The notes under the pieces are model-generated. The model did no database searches. It saw only the letters and a list, made by a program, of their open reading frames with translations, and was not told the DNA's origin. A DNA stretch of 12,287 nt, from positions 1 to 12,287 of the forward strand of contig JAIRLF010000309.1 in the NCBI GenBank assembly GCA_031259655.1. Reading direction: 5' to 3'. Made by a program: the position numbers and the translations under genes. Source of the stretch: Prevotellaceae bacterium. GTDB lineage: Bacteria; Bacteroidota; Bacteroidia; Bacteroidales; UBA932. Below, in pieces: positions 7,956 to 12,287 of this stretch. Each line of letters starts with the position of its first letter. Within the stretch, counting starts at the first letter, position 1.

Positions 7956-9104
7956 ATGAAGAAATTTTATTTATTTACGGTAGTGTGTGCGAGCATTGTT
8001 TTGTTTGGATGCGAACAAAAGATTGCGGAAAACGCATACGTTTTGAAAGGGGAAATCGGTATCGACGCCCCTGTGAAGGTGTATCTCGTGTCGCGCAATG
8101 CAACGGGAGAACAGCGCGATTCGGCTGTGGTGAAAAATGGAAAGTTTGTGTTTAAAGGCGAAGTAACCAAACCTTTTCAGGCTACTTTGCTTGTCAATTA
8201 CAACACAGCAACGAATTTCTCCCGAGCGCTTGACGACAGAATCAGACTGTTTATCGAGCAAGGAAAAATTACGCTCAAAAGCAACGATTCTATTAAAAAT
8301 GCAGTGGTTAATTCTCCCATCAATAACGATGCCGGAAAGTGGAACGAAATCGTGAAACCTTTGCGAACGCTTGAGACTGAGTTATACAAGGAATGGGGAA
8401 CGCTTCGGCAAAATGAAACATTGTCGCCCGAAGACAAAGCCGTTCAACTTAAAGCGCTTGAAGCTCGAGCCGATTCAATATCGAAGGTCGAAAAAGAGTC
8501 TGCCAAAGATTTTATCAAAGCCAAACCCGACTCGTATTATGCGCTCGCATCACTTTTCAATTCGATTGTCGGCTATTTTCCTGAGGGCGATGCGGCACAG
8601 GAAGCCTTCGATTTGTTCTCGGACAAACTGAAAGCAACGGAACTTGGCGACGAAATAAAGGAAAAGATAGCGAGATGGAAAAAAACAAGCGTCGGTAGCA
8701 TAGCTCCCGATTTCACTCAAAACGACAGTGTTGGTAATCCGGTGAAACTTTCCGATTTACGCGGCAAGTATGTGTTAATCGATTTTTGGGCTTCGTGGTG
8801 CGGTCCGTGCCGTCAGGAGAATCCGAATGTGGTTAAAGCTTTTCATGCTTTTAAAGATAAGGGATTCACGATTTTGGGAGTATCGTTGGACAGTAACAAA
8901 GATAAGTGGATTGAAGCAATAGCCGTCGATAAACTCGAGTGGTTGCATGTCTCCGATATCAAAGGATGGGGTAACGAGGCAGCTGTTTTATACGGAGTTA
9001 GAGCTATACCATCAAACTTTCTGCTCGACAAAGAAGGTAAAATCGTGGCAAAAAATCTGCACGGCAAAACGCTCGAAGAAACTCTCGGCAAACACCTTAA
9101 TTAG
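7956..9104 (+). CDS. DUF4369-thioredoxin (TlpA-like) periplasmic lipoprotein
   Basis: This 382-aa lipoprotein is predicted to be a thiol-disulfide oxidoreductase in the periplasm. ATG 7956 gives a clean lipoprotein signal, MKKFYLF with lipobox LFGC (C19); an upstream TTG at 7944 is unlikely. Residues about 27-125 match the DUF4369 beta-sandwich pattern (YVLKGEIG, then VYLV, then GKFVFKGEV). A charged helical linker spans about 130-240. The AhpC/TSA-TlpA thioredoxin domain fills 245-382 with APDF, FWASWCGPC (C282 and C285) and the cis-proline region RAIPSNF (P352). Both active-site cysteines are present, so it should be redox-active. It is transcribed divergently from the PspC-PadR operon and shares its control region. 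Its redox partner and client proteins are unknown. Confidence 0.92.
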   Translation: MKKFYLFTVVCASIVLFGCEQKIAENAYVLKGEIGIDAPVKVYLVSRNATGEQRDSAVVKNGKFVFKGEVTKPFQATLLVNYNTATNFSRALDDRIRLFIEQGKITLKSNDSIKNAVVNSPINNDAGKWNEIVKPLRTLETELYKEWGTLRQNETLSPEDKAVQLKALEARADSISKVEKESAKDFIKAKPDSYYALASLFNSIVGYFPEGDAAQEAFDLFSDKLKATELGDEIKEKIARWKKTSVGSIAPDFTQNDSVGNPVKLSDLRGKYVLIDFWASWCGPCRQENPNVVKAFHAFKDKGFTILGVSLDSNKDKWIEAIAVDKLEWLHVSDIKGWGNEAAVLYGVRAIPSNFLLDKEGKIVAKNLHGKTLEETLGKHLN

Positions 9105-9207
9105 TTAAGAACTAAAAACTAAGAGTTAAGAGTGGGGCGATGCCGGAGGAGTGGGGTGGCATAAATCCCAACAAAACAAAAATTCTGCCTTCCATATATT
9201 ATTCTAC

Positions 9208-9230
9208 TCCCTCGACGACCACAGCATTGT
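9208..9230. repeat. Intergenic 22-23 nt element, copy A
   Basis: The element runs CCCTCGACGACCACAG and then CATTGTC. It aligns with copy B (9258-9279) with about four substitutions and one single-base insertion, sharing the core CGAC-ACCA-AGC-TTGTC. Similar spacing around the pair suggests a dispersed intergenic repeat family rather than chance. Confidence 0.45.
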
Positions 9231-9257
9231 CCTATGTAGAGGGGGTTCCTCGACGAG

Positions 9258-9283
9258 CCTTCGACAACCATAGCTTGTCGAAG
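9258..9283. repeat. Intergenic element, copy B, with perfect hairpin arms
   Basis: Copy B begins CCTTCGACAACCATAGC and continues TTGTC. Within it and just beyond, CTTCGACAA (9259-9267) and TTGTCGAAG (9275-9283) are perfect 9-nt inverted arms around a 7-nt loop. No T-tract follows, so it is not a canonical terminator. A structured repeat in the 3' region of the thioredoxin transcript is plausible. Confidence 0.5.
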
Positions 9284-9417
9284 AAGGATATGCTACGCAA
9301 GGCATTGGTAATATGTGGACGTATGTCGCTTCACAAGACAACGATTCGCTCGAAGGCGATAAAATCGAAGTCTCTGCACCGGACTCGCCCGCGGTAACAT
9401 CACTGTTGAAGAATTAA
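9274..9417 (+). pseudogene. Possible C-terminal gene remnant of unknown family
   Basis: A 47-codon stop-free frame ending at TAA 9415-9417 encodes a plausible protein tail, including YATQGIGNMWTYVASQDND and then GDKIEVSAPDSPAVTSLLKN. It starts right after an in-frame TAG with no suitable start codon. The residue mix looks more protein-like than the longer overlapping frame (9140-9397), which is dominated by Ser, Thr, Arg and Lys. I do not recognise the family. It may be the 3' end of a deleted gene or a chance frame. Confidence 0.3.
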
Positions 9418-9428
9418 ACTTATAGCGC

Positions 9429-9483
9429 GCTCGAAGGAAGCTCGGAGGATCCTCGAAGGAACCTCGAAGGAACCTCGAAGGAG
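9429..9483. repeat. Five-unit 11-bp tandem repeat
   Basis: Units are GCTCGAAGGAA, GCTCGGAGGAT, CCTCGAAGGAA, CCTCGAAGGAA and CCTCGAAGGAG, back to back. The last three differ by only one base, indicating recent copy-number change by slippage. A related GCTCGAAGG also occurs inside the possible remnant at 9348-9356. The array lies about 60 nt beyond the permease stop codon. Its function is unknown. Confidence 0.75.
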
Positions 9484-9542
9484 AATGAAGTAACAAGACA
9501 AACTAAAAGTTTAATTGAGCAGTACTTTTTAATAATTTCTAT

Positions 9543-11900
9543 CTATCCATTTTTTATACCGTCGACCGGATTGGTAATAGCGGCTTTATAACTTTGCCAG
9601 CTTACCGTTAATGCCGTGATAATAAACACAAATAAGCCACCTGCAACGAATATCCACCAGTGTATGGGAGTTTTGTACGCGAAATTTTCGAGCCAGCGAT
9701 TGACAATAATATACGTTAGCGGGACGGCGACAATGTACGCAATCGCAAACTGTATTATAAAATCTCGGTTCAACAATGTAATAACTTCCATTATCGAAGC
9801 TCCGTGTATCTTGTGAATAGCTATAGTTTTGCGTTTCGACTTGACATTGAATAAAGTCAATCCGTAAACGCCCATGATGGTAACAATTATCGTTACCAGT
9901 CCGAATATCGAAATCAGTTTGGCGAGATTGTTTTCCTGCTTATACAGTTGATTAAACGTTTCGTCCAAATAAGTAATCTCTATCGGTTCATTTTCCCGGC
10001 TAAACTGTTTATATGTCTCACGAATGTATTCAAGAGCTTTAGCGGTATTTTGACCGTTGATTTTGACAAACATTTTTGAAACTCTGTTTGAGAAATTTCT
10101 ACCAATAATCAAAGACATCGGACGAACAGGTTCACGCAATGATTCGAAATTAAAATCCTCCATTATCCCGATGATTTCTATCTTGTTGCCAAAAAAAGTT
10201 ATTTCTTTGCCTATTATATCATTCGAAAACCCATGTTTTTTAACCAGCGTTTGGTTTACTATCATTTTGTGTCTTTTTGCACTTATGTCGCTTCTTTCAA
10301 AATTGCTGCCTTCGACAATGTTTATTCCGAAAAACTGTAAATAATTGTCATGTACGGGCCACACGGTCATGTTCACCGGTGTGTCGTCTATTCCGGTATT
10401 CCAGCCCATCATTCTTGGTGCGCCGGGAAGATATTCGGCGAATGTAACATCAAAAATATCCGGATTTTTCTTTAATTCGGACTCAAAAACCCTTGGTTCA
10501 TTTAGCTGGTTCAAAGGTATATGAACAATATTTTCCTTTCTTGTTTTCCATGATTTATCCTGCATATAGTCGTGCTGCACTTTGATGAATCCTGCCACAA
10601 TCACTAAAATAATTGCCGATACAAATTGAACGACGATAAGTGTATTTTTCAACATTTTGCTGCCTGTCGAAACTAAGAATGAACCGTTCAGAACCATTGC
10701 CGGTTTGAATGCCGTAGAATATAAAGCAGGATATATGCCGGCGACGAAACCCATTATCAGTCCCCAGCCCGCCATTAACATAAATAGTCCGAGATTTTCC
10801 GACAATAAAATATTTGCCTGAAAAAACTCTTTCACAACGCTTATACTGAGGTAATGAATGAAAAGTATCGATATAAGAACGGCAAGCAGGGACATAAATA
10901 CGGATTCCATTGCAATGGAAAATTTCTGAAACAAAGTGTTTTCGCCCATTATTCTCCTTATATTAAGACTTTTCAGCCTGACGGGAGCCATCGAAACTGT
11001 GAAGTTGACAAAATTGATGTATGAAATAATCAACAGCAATATTCCTACGGCGAGCAGCGAAACGGTTGTAGTTAGACTGCCTTTTCCTTTTGCAGGATAT
11101 TTCAGATGTATATCGCGCAAAGCCGTCAACTCGAACAGCCATTTGTCGTTGTCCTGTTCTTCTTGAAGGTTTTCGCCTTGTTCTTCCCGGAATGCTTCAT
11201 TGCTGTTGAGACTGTTCAAAATTTTGTCTCTACCTCCATCGGCGATTTCGAGATAGGATGTGTACGACCATTCACCTTCTACATGTTCAGACTGCATCAT
11301 ATATATTTTGCTGCTCAGACTGCAATTATCCGGAAAATCCTCGCATACGGCGACAATCGTTATCGGATTATTACTGTTGTGATATGAAATGACTTTCCCT
11401 AAGGGATCGGCGTTCCCGAAAAATTTCTGTGCAAGACTTTTTGTCAGCATTGCTTTGTTGTGTTCGGTGAAAGCCTGACGAGCATCGCCGGCGATTATTT
11501 TCGGAGTGAAAATCTCTAAGAAACCTTCGCTGGCGCGGGTTACCGATTCCTCATATTTATGCTTATTGCCTGCTTCGTCCTGAACGTCAAATGTTACTGT
11601 GTTGTACCAACTGTCGTACATAAAGCAATAATTTTTTACTTCAGGATACTTTTCGGCAATCATTTTCGGCGTCTGAGTATTTGTAAATACCCGCCTGATG
11701 TCGCGATGAGGATTATATTGTCCAATCAAATAAATATTGTCCGCCTTTTCGAAATTCCCGTCGAAACTGAAATCGTAATGCGTCTGGACAATGATTACAA
11801 AAAACACGGCAAAAGCCACAGATAAGCCCAAGATATTCAAAATACTCGAGGCTTTGAATCGTTTTAAAACGAAAACGAAATTTCTAAAAATATGTTTCAT
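9543..11900 (-). CDS. FtsX/MacB-type ABC transporter permease, eight TM segments
   Basis: This 785-aa inner-membrane permease has the duplicated MacB_PCD-FtsX layout common in Bacteroidota. TM1 lies at about 20-40, then a periplasmic domain (42-270) and three TM helices (about 274-300, 327-352 and 370-393). TM5 (418-440) starts the second half, followed by a second periplasmic domain (about 445-655) and three final helices (661-686, 712-734 and 745-767). Cytoplasmic coupling segments KSLNIRRIMGE and KTIAIHKIHGAS and the ending NPVDGIKNG are typical of the family. ATG 11900 precedes the basic, amphipathic MKHIFRNFVF start. Such permeases work with a separate ATPase in export or lipoprotein/stress processes; no ATPase or adaptor gene is in this window. 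The gene appears monocistronic here, with its own promoter. The substrate is unknown. Confidence 0.93.
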   Translation of the reverse strand: MKHIFRNFVFVLKRFKASSILNILGLSVAFAVFFVIIVQTHYDFSFDGNFEKADNIYLIGQYNPHRDIRRVFTNTQTPKMIAEKYPEVKNYCFMYDSWYNTVTFDVQDEAGNKHKYEESVTRASEGFLEIFTPKIIAGDARQAFTEHNKAMLTKSLAQKFFGNADPLGKVISYHNSNNPITIVAVCEDFPDNCSLSSKIYMMQSEHVEGEWSYTSYLEIADGGRDKILNSLNSNEAFREEQGENLQEEQDNDKWLFELTALRDIHLKYPAKGKGSLTTTVSLLAVGILLLIISYINFVNFTVSMAPVRLKSLNIRRIMGENTLFQKFSIAMESVFMSLLAVLISILFIHYLSISVVKEFFQANILLSENLGLFMLMAGWGLIMGFVAGIYPALYSTAFKPAMVLNGSFLVSTGSKMLKNTLIVVQFVSAIILVIVAGFIKVQHDYMQDKSWKTRKENIVHIPLNQLNEPRVFESELKKNPDIFDVTFAEYLPGAPRMMGWNTGIDDTPVNMTVWPVHDNYLQFFGINIVEGSNFERSDISAKRHKMIVNQTLVKKHGFSNDIIGKEITFFGNKIEIIGIMEDFNFESLREPVRPMSLIIGRNFSNRVSKMFVKINGQNTAKALEYIRETYKQFSRENEPIEITYLDETFNQLYKQENNLAKLISIFGLVTIIVTIMGVYGLTLFNVKSKRKTIAIHKIHGASIMEVITLLNRDFIIQFAIAYIVAVPLTYIIVNRWLENFAYKTPIHWWIFVAGGLFVFIITALTVSWQSYKAAITNPVDGIKNG

Positions 11901-11901
11901 A

Positions 11902-11933
11902 ATTATTTATTATTTATTATTTATTATTTATTA
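11902..11933. repeat. Heptanucleotide tandem repeat before permease start codon
   Basis: The 7-bp unit ATTATTT occurs 4 full times plus ATTA, beginning 2 nt from the permease start codon. On the permease mRNA it reads as repeated AAATAAT directly before AUG, in the place of a Shine-Dalgarno sequence. A/T-rich unstructured leaders aid initiation in Bacteroidota, so copy-number changes could alter translation. That effect is inferred. Confidence 0.75.
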
Positions 11934-12033
11934 CAATATTTTTCTCCATAATCAATCCGAGAATAAAGGCTAATTGTTTCTAATCAATGTTTTATCTGTT
12001 TACATACATATAATTTTCTTTGTTTATTTGGGG

Positions 12034-12064
12034 CAAAATTACATAAAAATTTCGAATTTCCAAA
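12034..12064 (-). promoter_or_regulatory. Promoter of the ABC permease gene
   Basis: On the minus strand TTTG (12064-12061) is followed after exactly 19 nt by TAATTTTG (12041-12034). Both match the Bacteroidota housekeeping consensus TTTG-N19-TAnnTTTG. The predicted transcript start near 12027 leaves a leader of about 125 nt that includes the heptanucleotide repeat. Confidence 0.7.
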
Positions 12065-12180
12065 TGTGTAAAATAAAAATCAAGACACCGGTTTTTTTTA
12101 CCTGTAAATGAGGGTAGTATAGGAGTTCTGATGTTATGAATAACAAAATTCCACAGGGACATCAATGCGTCATATTAACA

Positions 12181-12227
12181 CATTTGCAAATGAATTAGAA
12201 AATAAAGATTATATTTGCAAAAAATAT
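12181..12227 (+). promoter_or_regulatory. Promoter with paired TTTGCAAA palindromes
   Basis: TATATTTG (12210-12217) is a perfect -7 match. TTTG at 12183-12186 could be the -33 element, but the 23-nt spacer is long. The perfect 12-bp palindrome CATTTGCAAATG (12181-12192) covers that element. A second TTTGCAAA (12214-12221) covers the end of the -7 box, inside a looser repeat ATATTT-N5-AAATAT. The two palindrome centres are 31 bp apart, three helical turns. This suggests an operator pair, although TTTGCA after a -7 box is common by itself. Confidence 0.45.
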
Positions 12228-12245
12228 TAAACAAGTAACATTAAT

Positions 12246-12287
12246 ATGAATGATATGGAAAAAAGAGTTTTATTGATTTTATCAACA
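12246..12287 (+). CDS. Start of a truncated gene, product unknown
   Basis: The last 14 codons of the window read MNDMEKRVLLILST and run off the edge. ATG 12246 or the in-frame ATG 12255 could be the start. A promoter-like -7 box lies about 29 nt upstream, and the leader is A/T-rich as elsewhere in the window. The hydrophobic VLLIL could begin a signal peptide, a membrane helix or a buried beta-strand. There is too little sequence to name a family. Confidence 0.5.
   Translation, partial: MNDMEKRVLLILST

Larger units (their letters stand above)
9105..9542. other. 438-nt gap with repeats between convergent genes
   Basis: No secure gene is seen here. The gap lies between the 3' ends of the thioredoxin gene and the permease gene. 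It begins with A/T-rich short direct repeats (AACTAA twice at 9110-9122) and holds two copies of a 22-23 nt element. A possible coding remnant and an 11-bp tandem array follow. TCGA occurs repeatedly across 9208-9483, giving it a texture unlike the AT-rich gaps elsewhere in the window. I see no convincing terminator; the only small hairpin near the permease end is AAACT-AAA-AGTTT at 9500-9512. Confidence 0.6.
11934..12245. other. Divergent intergenic region with promoters in both directions
   Basis: About 310 nt between the heptamer repeat and the rightmost gene hold no open gene that I can support. They contain the permease promoter (12034-12064, minus strand) and a plus-strand -7 box with palindromes before the last gene. 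The middle part (about 12070-12175) shows nothing I can assign beyond a T-run at 12093-12100. Confidence 0.6.

Noticed and set aside
9101..9130. Possible hairpin of TTAGTT with AACTAA and CTTAA with TTAAG after the thioredoxin gene
   Set aside because: The stem is short, A/T-only and bulged, and no T-tract follows; not a credible intrinsic terminator.
9140..9397. 85-codon plus-strand open frame in the repeat-rich gap
   Set aside because: Its composition is low-quality (Ser/Thr/Arg/Lys rich), it crosses both copies of the intergenic repeat, and no domain is visible. Most likely a chance frame.
9429..9483. CRISPR-like array
   Set aside because: Units are 11 bp and directly adjacent with no spacers, and no cas gene is present; it is a simple tandem repeat.
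12087..12113. Possible terminator around ACCGGT, the T-run and ACCTGT
   Set aside because: The stem is only 6 bp with a mismatch and no T-tract after it in either direction at the right position.
12061..12186. Long-range inverted pair CAAATGTG (12061-12068) and CACATTTG (12179-12186)
   Set aside because: Only 8 nt separated by 110 nt in AT-rich DNA; chance is likely, and both are better explained by the promoter elements they overlap.

Overview
The window looks like a chromosomal segment from a member of the Bacteroidota, most likely order Bacteroidales. The evidence is a SusC/SusD outer-membrane pair with a third lipoprotein, a DUF4369-thioredoxin lipoprotein, PadR next to PspC-domain genes, and an 8-TM FtsX/MacB-type permease. 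Promoters also fit the Bacteroidota consensus (TTTG, about 19 nt, TAnnTTTG), and AT-rich leaders replace clear Shine-Dalgarno sequences. Genus cannot be decided from the sequence alone.

Layout. (1) 22-5792, plus strand: a three-gene SusC-SusD-lipoprotein operon with 31-34 nt AT-rich linkers. It ends at a strong hairpin/T-tract terminator at 5867-5902. (2) 6013-7743, minus strand, read from high to low coordinates: a small PspC protein, a PadR-family repressor and a large PspC membrane protein. These three are tightly packed, with a GTGA stop/start overlap and then a 1-nt gap. A frame with a SEC-C-like cysteine motif lies behind them. (3) 7744-7955: a divergent control region with repeated ATACCAT/ATGGTAT half-sites and back-to-back TATCTTTG -7 boxes. 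(4) 7956-9104, plus: a TlpA-like thioredoxin lipoprotein. (5) 9105-9542: a gap rich in TCGA-containing repeats, with two copies of a 22-23 nt element, an 11-bp tandem array and a possible gene remnant. (6) 9543-11900, minus: an FtsX/MacB-type ABC permease with a well-matched promoter and a heptanucleotide tandem repeat directly before its start codon. (7) 12246 to the end, plus: the first codons of another gene, behind a promoter with TTTGCAAA palindromes.

How the genes may work together. The SusC/SusD/lipoprotein set should form a nutrient uptake complex at the outer membrane, but no degradative enzyme or regulator in the window reveals its substrate. The PspC-PadR-PspC cluster looks like a self-regulated envelope module. 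Its intergenic operator array also lies over the divergent thioredoxin promoter, so the repressor may control both sides. That shared control is an inference and is the most interesting hypothesis in this window. Most of the window is otherwise ordinary Bacteroidota gene content.
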